Below are positions 16,184-24,966 of a stretch of DNA of 64,000 nucleotides, one piece after another. Under the pieces are notes generated by a model. It searched no databases and was not told the DNA's origin. It saw only the letters and a list, made by a program, of their open reading frames with translations. How positions within the stretch are numbered: the first letter of the stretch is position 1; the number at the start of each line of letters is the position of its first letter. The DNA is from Sciscionella marina DSM 45152 (GTDB taxonomy: Bacteria; Actinomycetota; Actinomycetes; Mycobacteriales; Pseudonocardiaceae). Made by a program: the position numbers and the translations under genes. The stretch spans positions 206 through 64,205 of the forward strand of contig NZ_KB905395.1 in the NCBI RefSeq assembly GCF_000379465.1. The letters are read 5' to 3'.

Positions 16184-17454
16184 CCCCACCCCCACCTTCA
16201 ACCCCACCTGCAGCCTCGGCCCCGCAGCCGACCTCGACGTCGATGCCGGGCATCGACGGGTCGCGCGAGGTGGTGCTGGCCCGGTTGACCCAGCAGCTGG
16301 CCCAGCCCGTGAACCCGCCGGGGCAACGCCAGTCCCTGGCCAGCGGGGTGCTCGGTGCGGCGTTGTGGCATCTCGAACGCGCCCACTACGGCATCCCGGC
16401 CGCCCGCGAACGCGCGCACACCTGCATTAGCACCGCGCTGGCCGACCCGATCAGCAACGCCGAGGTAGCGGGCTTGTTCGCCGGGCTGCCCGCGGTCGCG
16501 TTCGTGCTGCACACCGCCGAAGCGGTGATTCCCGAGTACCAGCCGGTGATCGCCGAGTTCGACACCCACCTCATCCGGCTGGCGCATCGCCGGGTCGACA
16601 CCGCCCAAGCCCGGATCCGCTCCGGGAAGCCCGCAACATTCGGCGAGTACGACTTGCTTGGTGGGCTCACCGGCATCGGTGCCCTGCTCCTGCGCCACCA
16701 TCCGGGCAACGACGCGCTGCACCGGGTCCTGACCTACCTTGTCACCCTCACCCAGCCCCTGCGCCGGGACGGGGAAAACCTGCCCGGCTGGTGGGTCGGT
16801 CACGCCCCGGATCCGCTGCTGCCCACCCCGGGCGGGCACGCCAACCTCGGCCTCGCCCACGGCATTACTGGCCCCTTGGCCCTGCTCTCCCTCGCCCATC
16901 GGCGCGGGATCCACATCGACGGGCACCGCGAAGCCATCGAACGAATCTGCGCGCACCTCGACCGGTGGCAACACCCCAGCGACACCGGCACCTGGTGGCC
17001 CTACTGGATCACCCATCACACCTACAAACGCGGTCACCACGATCAGACCCACCCGGAGCGCCCGTCGTGGTGCTACGGAACCCCGGGTATCGCGCGCGCC
17101 CAGCAACTCGCCGCGATCGCCACCGGCGACACGCGCCGCCAACAGCGCGCCGAAACCGCGCTCGATGCCTGCCTGTCCGATCCCGACCAGCTCGACCTAA
17201 TCACCAGCACCGGGTTATGTCACGGGTGGGCCGGGCTCTACCACACCACCGTGCGCGCCGCCGCCGACGCGCACACCCCCGCCCTCGCCGCGCACCTACC
17301 CCGGCTGGCCACGCGCCTGGCCCGCCACACCGCGGAGGCGCCACCTGCCGAGTACGGGTTCCTCGACGGCGCGACCGGAACCGCCCTGGCCCTGCACACC
17401 ACACCGATCAACACTCCGCTCTCGGACTGGGACCAATGCCTGCTGACAATCTGA
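16180..17454 (+). CDS. lanC: Lanthionine synthetase C (cyclase)
   Basis: 424-residue zinc-dependent cyclase that adds cysteine thiols to dehydrated Ser/Thr to close lanthionine rings. The family marks are in order: GLAHGITGPLALL (about residue 223, active-site His region), WCYGTPGIARA (zinc Cys, about residue 298) and TGLCHGWAGL (zinc Cys-His, about residue 346). Glycine-rich turns between helices fit the double alpha-barrel. A Pro/Ser/Thr-rich N-terminal tail of about 25 residues is extra. Start overlaps the LanB stop by four bases, so the two are coupled. Confidence 0.93.
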   Translation: MTPPPPSTPPAASAPQPTSTSMPGIDGSREVVLARLTQQLAQPVNPPGQRQSLASGVLGAALWHLERAHYGIPAARERAHTCISTALADPISNAEVAGLFAGLPAVAFVLHTAEAVIPEYQPVIAEFDTHLIRLAHRRVDTAQARIRSGKPATFGEYDLLGGLTGIGALLLRHHPGNDALHRVLTYLVTLTQPLRRDGENLPGWWVGHAPDPLLPTPGGHANLGLAHGITGPLALLSLAHRRGIHIDGHREAIERICAHLDRWQHPSDTGTWWPYWITHHTYKRGHHDQTHPERPSWCYGTPGIARAQQLAAIATGDTRRQQRAETALDACLSDPDQLDLITSTGLCHGWAGLYHTTVRAAADAHTPALAAHLPRLATRLARHTAEAPPAEYGFLDGATGTALALHTTPINTPLSDWDQCLLTI

Positions 17455-18464
17455 ACCCCAACCACACCGTCTGTCCGGAAGCGCTGCACGCTGCCGTGCA
17501 CCACGCGCTCACCGGTGCCGCCCTTCCGTTGGTTGCCGCTGAACACGGCCTCAACCACGATGAGCTCCACGACGCGGTCGAAGTATTCCTTCGCGCTGGC
17601 GCGAGCGCGCTCTACGAGTACAGCAGCGATCCCGACTGGTACAGCGCGCACCTGGAGTTCTCCGACTGGGATCAGGCTGAACGGATCGCGCTACTGACTT
17701 TCGAGCCGCTGCTCAACATCTGGACCGGCAGCGGTCTGCTCGAACGCTGGTGGTTCATCCGCAAAGCCCCCGCCTGGCGCCTGCGACTCCAACCAGGCCC
17801 CAACGCAGGCGACATCCTCGTCCCGACCGCCAACGATCTCTTCGACAAGCTCGTCACCAGCCACACGCTCGCCGACTGGCGCCCCGTGCGCTACGAACCC
17901 GAAGCACACGCCTTCGGCGGCCCCACCGGGATCCGCCTGGCCCACCAGCTCTTCCACGCCGACTCGGTTCACCTGTTCGCCTACCTCGCCCACGATCAGC
18001 CACCGATCGGGATCCGCGAACTATCCATCCTGCTGTGCACGGTGTTGTTTCGCGCCGCGGACCAAGAAGGGTTCGAAACCGGCGACATCTGGCACCGCGT
18101 CACCTATCTACGCCCCAGCACCGGGCACGACAGCAGCACCAGCACCGGGCACCACACCGAACTCACCGAACAACTCCGCACCCTGCTGCGCTACGACACC
18201 CACCCCGGCGGGCCCCTATTCGGCGATGACGGTCCCCTGCACGAACTACAGCCGTGGGCACAGGCCTTCCACGACTGCGGCCACGCCCTCGCTGCGGTGA
18301 ACCACACCAACCAACTCCACCGCGGACTCCGCAACGTCCTCGCCCACCACGTGATCTTCCACTGGAACCGGTGCGGATTCGACCAACCCACCCAGCACGC
18401 CCTCGCCCACGCCGCGGCCACCACAGCGTTCGAGCTTCGCCCCGAGCCAGACCCACCACCATGA
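17436..18464 (+). CDS. Stand-alone elimination-domain protein (thiopeptide-type, SpaB_C-like)
   Basis: 342-residue protein of the 'thiopeptide-type bacteriocin biosynthesis' group, related to the elimination half of LanB. Seen are WYSAHLEFSDWDQAER, WWFIRKAPAWRLRLQ (about residue 105, like RYxDxxPHLRLR in the family), and the C-terminal NVLAHHVIFHWNRCG. Since LanB here already has its own elimination domain, this protein is a second copy of that activity or has a different job, such as a further modification. An N-terminal segment of about 60 helical residues precedes the domain. It overlaps lanC by 19 bases. Confidence 0.8.
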   Translation: MPADNLNPNHTVCPEALHAAVHHALTGAALPLVAAEHGLNHDELHDAVEVFLRAGASALYEYSSDPDWYSAHLEFSDWDQAERIALLTFEPLLNIWTGSGLLERWWFIRKAPAWRLRLQPGPNAGDILVPTANDLFDKLVTSHTLADWRPVRYEPEAHAFGGPTGIRLAHQLFHADSVHLFAYLAHDQPPIGIRELSILLCTVLFRAADQEGFETGDIWHRVTYLRPSTGHDSSTSTGHHTELTEQLRTLLRYDTHPGGPLFGDDGPLHELQPWAQAFHDCGHALAAVNHTNQLHRGLRNVLAHHVIFHWNRCGFDQPTQHALAHAAATTAFELRPEPDPPP

Positions 18465-18538
18465 GCACCCGCACCAGGCATGGCCCCGGTCATTTCCCCT
18501 CTTCCAGCACGGAGCGATTTCCACATACAGGAGAAACG

Positions 18539-19114
18539 ATGATGTTGACCGCCCACGTGCTCATCGCGTGGCGTCCGCGACGGCCCGGCGATGAGCAACC
18601 CGAACCGCAAGCCGCCTACCCGTATCTGACCGCCGCGAGACCAGACGGCGGGATCGACGAATCCACCGAAGCGTGGCAAGAGGCCACACGTCACCAGCAG
18701 CGATTGCGCGCGGCGAACACGGACACCACGTTCGCCGCGATCACGGTGTCCTCGTCGGTCGCGGATCCTTCCGGGGTCGCCACCGCGCTCGTGCTCAACC
18801 GGGCCCGCAGTGTGCGCCGACATGACGCGGTCCCGAACCTCACGCTCACCCCTGCCACTCCGGAGCAAACCAGCCAGATCAGCGCACTCGAAGCGGCCGA
18901 GTATCTGCGCACCGGCCACGGACTGGTCCTCGATGACAGCATCGACGGGTGCAACGCCGTCTTGCTCGCGCTCGCGCGTCGAGCATTGTGTGGAGACCCG
19001 TGTGCGCAAGTGGCTCTGGCCGAGTTCTGCACCGAACACGACGCCCTGCCCTGGCATCAACGCCCTTTCGACCTCGCCTCCCCGGCCCGCGCGGACACGG
19101 AATCTCGCCGCTGA
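18539..19114 (+). CDS. Hypothetical protein in the lanthipeptide cluster, 191 residues
   Basis: Unrecognised protein. The N-terminus MMLTAHVLIAWRPRR is strand-like; the middle is Ala/Thr-rich, and a helical C-terminal part contains DGCNAVLLALARRALCGDPC. ATG 18539 is preceded by CAGGAG at good spacing; an upstream frame start at 18461 overlaps the previous stop but lacks this site. The position directly after the elimination-domain gene suggests membership of the same operon. Confidence 0.6.
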   Translation: MMLTAHVLIAWRPRRPGDEQPEPQAAYPYLTAARPDGGIDESTEAWQEATRHQQRLRAANTDTTFAAITVSSSVADPSGVATALVLNRARSVRRHDAVPNLTLTPATPEQTSQISALEAAEYLRTGHGLVLDDSIDGCNAVLLALARRALCGDPCAQVALAEFCTEHDALPWHQRPFDLASPARADTESRR

Positions 19115-19147
19115 CCACCACCAGGTCCACAGGGTGTTTTGCTTGCC

Positions 19148-19408
19148 ATGCAGCTGCTTGTGACGATGTCGATGGCGGCCGCACTGCTGGTATCCGGAAG
19201 CGGGGCGGTGATCGGCGCGCTCGCGCTGCGCGTCGGTCGCGCTCGCCACCAACAACGACGCCCCCGCATTCCTGATTCCAGGGCGCAGATGCGGGTACGC
19301 GAAACCCGGTGCCGCGAAGGCACGCCCGTGGAATCCACGATGCCACTTCCCCTGATCGCCGACGAACCGCCCGACCATCACCCCGTCAGACCCGATCCGA
19401 CCTCGTGA
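19148..19408 (+). CDS. Small single-pass membrane protein, 86 residues
   Basis: The N-terminal 28 residues (MQLLVTMSMAAALLVSGSGA, continuing hydrophobic) form a membrane anchor or signal peptide, followed by a basic stretch (RVGRARHQQRRPR) and a Pro-rich acidic tail. The basic residues after the anchor fit an N-out, C-in orientation. Unrecognised; same strand and spacing as its neighbours, so probably in the same unit. Confidence 0.5.
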   Translation: MQLLVTMSMAAALLVSGSGAVIGALALRVGRARHQQRRPRIPDSRAQMRVRETRCREGTPVESTMPLPLIADEPPDHHPVRPDPTS

Positions 19409-19426
19409 CCAACTCCACCATGGCCC

Positions 19427-20476
19427 ATGACAATCCGAAAGATCAGTGAAAAGATGACAGGCGACCGAAAGACCGAAGCGGCCGCGCCGATCACCACCTT
19501 GCTGGATTCCTCGTATGGCTACGACCGAGAAACGCTTGTTCTCCGGGCGCAACAACAGTGGAACAGCCAGTTCGGCACCCAGCGGCCGTGGGAGCAGGCC
19601 ACCGACAACGAGCAGCAGCAATGGCTCCACCTGGTCGCCGGGCAGATCTTGCAGTGTTTCCACGAAGCCCCGGACCCCGCGGATTCCGTTATTCCGATCG
19701 ATCACTCGGCACCGTTCTCGCCTCCCTACCCGGCAGGCGCCGACGAACTCGCGCACTGGCATCGTCGAGCAGCCCAGAGCATCGACTGGTACCGGTATCG
19801 AGCACACACCGACGGGCTGCACATCGCAGGCGACACCGACCAGCCCCAGCATCTGGTCCTCCAGCCCGCCTGGGACAGTCCCGACCTGCCCGATGAACAT
19901 GTGCGCGGAGAACTGGACGAACGCATCAGCTTCCTGCGGATGCTCGACCACCGCCGCCCGCGCCCGAGTGGTGTCGACGAACTCGCCGAGCTGATCACCG
20001 CTCAAGCCGCCCGCGTGCAGCACACCGAAACAGGCCTGAGGTCCGGTGTCGATAACTACCGACGACGCCGGCACAGCGAAGCCCAATCCTGGCTATCCCT
20101 GCTCCGCGACCGGCAACACAACCGGGCCACGCCACACCTGTGGCGAACAGGTGGGCCAGCCCTCGTGCGCGCCCTCGAAACACACGCGCCACACCTGCTG
20201 CTCACCGAGACCGATCGCGTCCCCGAGGCCCTGATCGTGATCGCCGTTCACGACCACGCGCCCGACAAGCCGTTCGACCTGTTCGACGAAATCCAGGCCT
20301 ACGCCGGAATCTGGGACGAGCACGCGATCGAAAACACCCTGCACTCCGCCATCGCAGGCGGCCTCGTCTGCCTGCAACCAGAACTGGGCGCACTCCAGCT
20401 CACCGAGACCGGGCAACGGCGATACCAGAACCTCCTCGACACCATCCGCAACACACCACCGAACCCAGACGGCTGA
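19427..20476 (+). CDS. Hypothetical protein, 349 residues, winged-helix-like C-terminus
   Basis: Unrecognised soluble protein. Helical N-terminal half with Trp/Gln-rich segments (AQQQWNSQFGTQRPWEQA). The last 80 residues (FDLFDEIQAYAGIWDEHAIE ... GGLVCLQPELGALQLTETGQ) have the look of a winged helix, in which the ALQLTETG strand would be the wing. No catalytic motif. ATG 19427 is kept, though an ATG at 19455 is possible. It sits between the lanthipeptide genes and the GntR regulator. Confidence 0.6.
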   Translation: MTIRKISEKMTGDRKTEAAAPITTLLDSSYGYDRETLVLRAQQQWNSQFGTQRPWEQATDNEQQQWLHLVAGQILQCFHEAPDPADSVIPIDHSAPFSPPYPAGADELAHWHRRAAQSIDWYRYRAHTDGLHIAGDTDQPQHLVLQPAWDSPDLPDEHVRGELDERISFLRMLDHRRPRPSGVDELAELITAQAARVQHTETGLRSGVDNYRRRRHSEAQSWLSLLRDRQHNRATPHLWRTGGPALVRALETHAPHLLLTETDRVPEALIVIAVHDHAPDKPFDLFDEIQAYAGIWDEHAIENTLHSAIAGGLVCLQPELGALQLTETGQRRYQNLLDTIRNTPPNPDG

Positions 20477-20537
20477 AACCCAACCGAGCCCCGACCGACA
20501 TCGCACTACCCACGCAAAGGCAAGGAACCCAGCCCTC

Positions 20538-21338
20538 ATGACCGACTCGACCACCACCGCCCCCGCACACCCTTACCAGCGCTTGGCTGACGAGCTGCGC
20601 GAACAGATCCTCAAAGGCCACTTCGAACCCGGGCAAGTACTACCCAACGGCCGCGAACTCGCCGCCGAACACGGACTGTCGAGAGCACCAGTTCTTCGCG
20701 CTATGCAGCTACTGCGCGACGAAGGACTAGTGCACCTCGAACACGGTTGTCCCGCGCGCGTCAAACTTCAACCAGAAATCCATCGCCTTGCGCGAACCGC
20801 GATCCCCACCCCCTGCCAGGACCCGGGTACGCGAAACCCCCTCGGCGAATCCGAACAACCGGAATCACACGTTTCACCGACGGTACGGATCCGATTCCAG
20901 CTCGCCGGAGAACGCTTCGCCGAGATCCTGGGCATCGATCCCGACGCCGAAATCACCGTGCGCGAACACCTCCAACGCCCCGGCAAGCACGCGATCCTGC
21001 ACACCACCTCCCGGCTACCACGCGACCTCACCCAGAACACACCCATAGAACGCACCAACAGCACACCCGACCAGCTCTACCCCCAACTCGAAGCAGCAGG
21101 CCACACCATCACCCACTACACCGAAGAAGTCGGCGCACGCATGCCAACCCCAGACGAACTCGCCCGATTAGGCACCACCAACGGAATACCCGTCCTCACC
21201 ACCACACGCATCACCCACTCAACAACCCGGATCCTCGAAGTCAACGAGTCAACCATGTTCGCCGACCGATTCCGACTCACCTACACCTGGCCCAACCACA
21301 CAAATCACCAAACAACCGAACCGCGCCCGCACATCTGA
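20538..21338 (+). CDS. GntR-family regulator with UTRA domain
   Basis: 266-residue repressor-type protein. Winged helix at about residues 12-78 (YQRLADELREQILKGHFEPG ... LAAEHGLSRAPVLRAMQLLR), then a UTRA ligand domain (about residues 110-255) with the usual pattern RFAEILGIDPDAEITVREH and GARMPTPDELARLG. Belongs to the HutC-like branch. As the last gene of the co-directional run it may control the lanthipeptide operon; the effector is unknown. A strong hairpin lies about 100 bases after the stop. Confidence 0.88.
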   Translation: MTDSTTTAPAHPYQRLADELREQILKGHFEPGQVLPNGRELAAEHGLSRAPVLRAMQLLRDEGLVHLEHGCPARVKLQPEIHRLARTAIPTPCQDPGTRNPLGESEQPESHVSPTVRIRFQLAGERFAEILGIDPDAEITVREHLQRPGKHAILHTTSRLPRDLTQNTPIERTNSTPDQLYPQLEAAGHTITHYTEEVGARMPTPDELARLGTTNGIPVLTTTRITHSTTRILEVNESTMFADRFRLTYTWPNHTNHQTTEPRPHI

Positions 21339-21775
21339 CCCCTCCACGATCCTGCGAACGATTCAGTGCTATTCCCGTTTTTTCACGCTGATCCCTCCCC
21401 GCGAGGCACCGCGCACGTCGATAACGAGCACAAAACTCCGCCGTCGACTGATCGACGGCGGAGCCGGGATCGGCGATCTCCTGGGGGAGGTAGAGATCCA
21501 GCCGATCCCGTTCCACGGTACGAACTCGACACAGTCTTAGGCACCAATCGCGCCGATTTCACCCGTTTGTCGCAGCGCAGCGACCCCAGAAAACTCTCCA
21601 AACCCTCTTGACCAACCAGGTCGACGGCAAGCCTCGGGGTGTTACCGTTGAACCGGACCATCACCGCCCGAGCACTGGTCGCGCGCCAGCCGCGTGCTAC
21701 CAAGGACGCTCGTATCCGCGGTGCCCCGCGGATACGATTTCTTCAAGGCGAGGAGTAAACCACGAGGGGGATTGC
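21339..21775. other. Intergenic region, 437 bases
   Basis: No supported gene. It holds the hairpin at 21436-21463 and, just before the lipoprotein gene, the GA-rich ribosome-binding stretch GAGGGGG. A promoter for the lipoprotein gene is expected in the right half, but no clear -10/-35 pair was found. Confidence 0.5.
21436..21463. terminator. Perfect 12-bp hairpin, probable terminator of the GntR operon
   Basis: CTCCGCCGTCGA (21436-21447), loop CTGA, TCGACGGCGGAG (21452-21463), preceded by AAAA on the left side. Located about 100 bases after the gntR stop. GC-rich stem with a tetraloop and no long T-tract, as is common in actinomycetes. Confidence 0.65.
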
Positions 21776-22258
21776 ATGATCGGCAATAATCGGAGGCTGC
21801 ATCGAATGCTGCTGGGGGTACCGGTGGGCGCCGCGGCGATACTGTTCGGCGCGTCCTTGACCGGATGCGCCCTGACTCATTCCCACACTCGTTCGGGCTT
21901 GTACGCCTCGACGTGCCAGGATGAGCGAACCCACGTGCGCGTCGACTATCGACAGTGCCTAAACCGGGATCCCGCGCTGCACTTCGTGTTCTGGCGACCC
22001 GGTGATCACTATCCTGCCATCGGCGAGCCAAGCCACAACCCCCTCGCCGCGGTCCCAACTGACCAAATCGGCTACACCATCACCACACCCGGATCCGGTA
22101 CAGCACCACAACCCGACCGCAACGACTCCGACTCCGGCAGCTACACCGGAGGCGGATACTCCGGTGGCTCCGGTGACGAGGAAGGCGGTTCTGGCGGCGA
22201 GGAAGGCGGCTCCGGAAGCGAAGGCGGTGGCTCCAGCGGCGGTGGCGGTGGCGAATAG
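21776..22258 (+). CDS. Lipoprotein with glycine/serine/glutamate-rich tail
   Basis: 160-residue secreted lipoprotein. A basic N-terminus (MIGNNRRLHR) and hydrophobic core lead to the lipobox LTGC with the lipidated Cys at about residue 31. A short folded part of about 75 residues carries two further cysteines (STCQDE, YRQCLNRD) and FVFWRPGDHYPAIG. The last 45 residues are a low-complexity Gly/Ser/Glu repeat (GGSGDEEGGSGGEEGG and similar). Ribosome-binding stretch GAGGGGG sits 6-12 bases upstream of the ATG. Probably an extracytoplasmic surface protein; function unknown. Confidence 0.75.
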   Translation: MIGNNRRLHRMLLGVPVGAAAILFGASLTGCALTHSHTRSGLYASTCQDERTHVRVDYRQCLNRDPALHFVFWRPGDHYPAIGEPSHNPLAAVPTDQIGYTITTPGSGTAPQPDRNDSDSGSYTGGGYSGGSGDEEGGSGGEEGGSGSEGGGSSGGGGGE

Positions 22259-22542
22259 GCACATCGACGTGGAAGTGCTGGTGCCCCAGGCGGTCAGCGC
22301 GAGGCAGCGCCACAGGTAGTTCGCATCCCGACAGGTGCCCGCCCGCGGTCATGACGGAGCTCTCGACCGCCACCACGACGCACATGCGGCGCCGAGGTCT
22401 TTCCGCGGTACCTGCACGAACAGATCATCACGGATCCGGACACCTGGCAGGACCGTCGCGCCGAGGCACGTACATCATGCCCGAGCCCCGTCACCATCCC
22501 TTTTCCAACGGCAGGGAACCCGCGCTCGAACAAGCACGTCGG

Positions 22543-23151
22543 TTACCGAACCCCCACAGCCACCGGGACTTGTCGAAGGGCCGCGAGCTGGGGCATGCTC
22601 GCCGCGGCCGGGCCGTGGACATGGTGTGACGCGAACACCGCGACTAGAACCGCTGCTGGACCGGTAAGGCGCAGCGGGGTGGTGTTGGCGAACGACAAGG
22701 TCACCTGCGAGCAACCGAGGTTGGGGTCGACCCCGGTGGTAGCCGCGTAGTCGAACCGCAATGCCGTTCCCCACGCGTCGCAGTACAAGCGGCGGTCGGT
22801 GATGGTGACCATCGCGCCAACGGGGTCCTCCCAGTAGGGCTGCGACATCTTGCGGGCGCGGCGCCGTCCGAGCATCCCGGCGGCCATGGAGCCGAGCAAA
22901 GCACCAGTCACGAACTGCGGCGATCCGACCACTAATCGTCCCGGCTGGTGGTAGTGCACCGGGTTCGGAACGATCAGGCGACTGTAGTCGATGTCCTGGA
23001 TCATCAAGTTCCCAAACGCGACCTCGCCAGGATCCATGGTGAACGACGACCACGTCGTGTCAGGGCGAATCCCCGCGGACAGCTGGGCGTGCGCGCGGGC
23101 CGCTTGCTGCCACCACCGCGCGGTATGGGCTGTTCGGGCTTGCCGATTCAT
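22543..23151 (-). CDS. Hypothetical protein, 202 residues
   Basis: Unrecognised. The sequence suggests a membrane-associated PH-like fold: a strand-rich region (TWSSFTMDPGEVAFGNLMIQD), a Gly/Ala-rich hydrophobic hairpin (FVTGALLGSMAAGMLGRRRA, about residues 80-100), then VTITDRRLYCDAWGTALRFD, typical of PH-like proteins that test whether they are displayed at a membrane. The ATG at 23151 follows AGGGGG. It converges with the lipoprotein gene, 284 bases apart. The PH-like assignment is an inference. Confidence 0.6.
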   Translation of the reverse strand: MNRQARTAHTARWWQQAARAHAQLSAGIRPDTTWSSFTMDPGEVAFGNLMIQDIDYSRLIVPNPVHYHQPGRLVVGSPQFVTGALLGSMAAGMLGRRRARKMSQPYWEDPVGAMVTITDRRLYCDAWGTALRFDYAATTGVDPNLGCSQVTLSFANTTPLRLTGPAAVLVAVFASHHVHGPAAASMPQLAALRQVPVAVGVR

Positions 23152-23412
23152 CGGAACCCCCTGTTCCGGAATGAGACTGGGTAAACGTCATGATAGCCGG
23201 ACGGGCGGGCGTCGTGGGGTGCCGCGCACGAGGTTCACACAGGGGTATGAGCGACCGGCCATCATGGTCTGTTACGTCCATATTATCCGATTTCGCTGAG
23301 GTTCGAGTCCTGTGTTGTCGACGTTGCTGGCGTCGACGTGTCAAGATGGGGCTGGCTGCGGAACCGATGTCAGCGGGCGCTGACCGGCGTCACGTGCTGC
23401 CGCAGCTGGGGG

Positions 23413-24255
23413 ATGAGGGTCATCAGTATCAAGGCCATGAACTGGGTTTGGGAGAATTCACCGACGTCTGGCACCGAACTTCTGCTACTGCTCGCGATCG
23501 CTGATTGTGCTGACGACTATGGAAGAAATGCGTTTCCCTCGCGAACGACATTGGCTCGGAAACTGCGAATGAATCCCAGTACCGTCCGCAGACTGGTCAG
23601 AAAACTGGAGAACGCCGGGCAGCTGAGGGTCGAACGCAGCGTCGGCCGACACCAGACGAACTCGTACAGCCTGGTCTTGCACACCGCCCAGGCTCCTGTG
23701 GAAAATCCTGTGGATAAATCGCCGGAAAATGGGGCAGGTTGCCCCGGGGCGATCTGCCCCCCAGGGCAATCTGCCCCATCAGGGGAGGCAACTGGGACCG
23801 AAAAAGGGGGCGCAGCTGTGCCCCCCAGAACCACCAGAACCGTCCTAGGTGGTGGAGGCGCGCGCGAACCGACGGTTCACGACATCACGTCCCCGGCCCC
23901 TGGAGATCCGATCGCCGACGCCGTCCTGGACGGACTCGGTTCAGCGTGGCACCTGACCCCAGCTCAGCGTTCCCGATTGCGTCCGCGTATCCTCGACGCG
24001 TTATTGAATGGTTGGTCCATCCCGAATCTCATCTCCTATTTGTCCGCCAACCCCCGTGGCGTGCATTCACCATTCGCGGTCTTATCCAAAAGAATTGAAG
24101 ATTTGCCGCCGAATCGGCCGCGAAAACAAGCTGGTAGCCGAAAGCCCGCGTGGTGTGGCGTTTGCGACGAACACACGCGTCACGAGGAAACCGCAGCTGG
24201 TCTCCGCCGCTGCCCACGCTGCCATCCCCACAGAACCATCACCGAGCCCATATGA
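23413..24255 (+). CDS. HTH replication-initiator-type protein with zinc ribbon
   Basis: 280 residues. The N-terminal domain (about residues 1-80; MNWVWENSPTSGTELLLLLA, TLARKLRMNPSTVRRLVRKL, LENAGQLRVERSVG) is a winged helix of the HTH_36 type found in plasmid and phage replication or helper proteins. A linker of about 70 low-complexity residues follows, encoded by DnaA boxes and repeats. The C-terminal end has a zinc ribbon: CGVC (about residue 248) and CPRC (about residue 268). This layout recalls lambda-O-type initiators, whose origin lies inside the gene. ATG 23413 follows a GGGGG stretch. Could also be a plain regulator. Confidence 0.65.
   Translation: MRVISIKAMNWVWENSPTSGTELLLLLAIADCADDYGRNAFPSRTTLARKLRMNPSTVRRLVRKLENAGQLRVERSVGRHQTNSYSLVLHTAQAPVENPVDKSPENGAGCPGAICPPGQSAPSGEATGTEKGGAAVPPRTTRTVLGGGGAREPTVHDITSPAPGDPIADAVLDGLGSAWHLTPAQRSRLRPRILDALLNGWSIPNLISYLSANPRGVHSPFAVLSKRIEDLPPNRPRKQAGSRKPAWCGVCDEHTRHEETAAGLRRCPRCHPHRTITEPI
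23698..23777 (+). other. Possible replication origin inside the HTH gene: DnaA boxes and 15-bp repeats
   Basis: TGTGGATAA (23709-23717) is a perfect DnaA box (TTATCCACA on the other strand) and TGTGGAAAA (23698-23706) is a near copy. They are followed by three 15-base palindromic repeats: GGGGCAGGTTGCCCC (23731-23745), GGGGCGATCTGCCCC (23746-23760) and AGGGCAATCTGCCCC (23763-23777). The repeats fall in the linker-coding part of an initiator-type gene. That arrangement is known for lambda-like origins; a role here is inferred. Confidence 0.5.
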
Positions 24256-24333
24256 GGCGGCCAGGCCCACGACGCCGCGCGACTTGCGAGTGCGCTGGAA
24301 TTCTGCCTGGCCAGCACGCCGCGAACGGCATTC

Positions 24334-24882
24334 GTGAACTGCCGCCCAGATCGTGCGATTGACGTCTTCCGGCGACGCACCGACGCGGCGACCGCCCCGC
24401 AGCGCATCGACCACGGCGGTACCGCCTCGCTCGGGGTCGTCGACATCCCCACGACGCGCTCGACCGCGTCCTGGGTATCCGGCAGCCTCCTGGCCAGGGC
24501 GACGGCCCTGGCCAACGAGAACATCAAGACCCTCAAACGCCGCCTCGCCGAGCCCGTCACCCGCCCGCAGACCTGCCCCGTGCGCTCCTCGCACACCCGG
24601 CACACCTGGAAGAACACCTTCGGCATCACCGAGGGCCGCGCGTTTCGCTCCATCGAACGCCGGGGCCACCTCGGTACCGGGATCTCCGGAGAATACATCG
24701 GCGCCGCGATCACCCGCGCCGGCGAACGTGCCGGGCTGGCCACCGAGGCCCGCCGCGCCGGGCACGATCCCGTCGCCATCGGCCGCCAGGGCGGCTGGTC
24801 CGACGGATCGGCGGCCTTACTCGGCGACATGCAGATCGCGGACCGTTGGGACGACAACGCCCTCGAAGACATCGGCCTCTAA
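24334..24882 (+). pseudogene. Remnant of a tyrosine recombinase (integrase), catalytic box lost
   Basis: The C-terminal 70 residues are those of a phage-type integrase: AFRSIERRGHLGTGISGEYI, then ERAGLATEARRAGHDPVAIG, RQGGW and VDRWDDNA-like IADRWDDNALEDIGL. In complete relatives, an HSxRRGLATEA segment carries the catalytic His and Arg. Here AGERAGL runs straight into ATEARRAG, so the HxxR box has been deleted. Upstream residues are poorly conserved and arginine-rich. It marks an older integration event; it cannot act as an integrase. Confidence 0.6.
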
Positions 24883-24966
24883 CCCGCGTCGATCCACGGA
24901 TCCCGTTGCCAGGTCCCGGATCCCAAGCGTGTTTTCCCGCACCGGGCGGGGCCGGACGGCATCCTG

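Noticed and set aside
22475-23053. Minus-strand frame of 192 codons
   Set aside because: Arginine/histidine-rich shadow of the better frame at 22543-23151, which has a good start site and a fold-like sequence.
23300-23320. GAGGTTCGAGTCC resembles the T-arm of a tRNA and could be an att site
   Set aside because: The flanking bases do not give a five-base T-stem, and no acceptor or anticodon arm can be folded around it.
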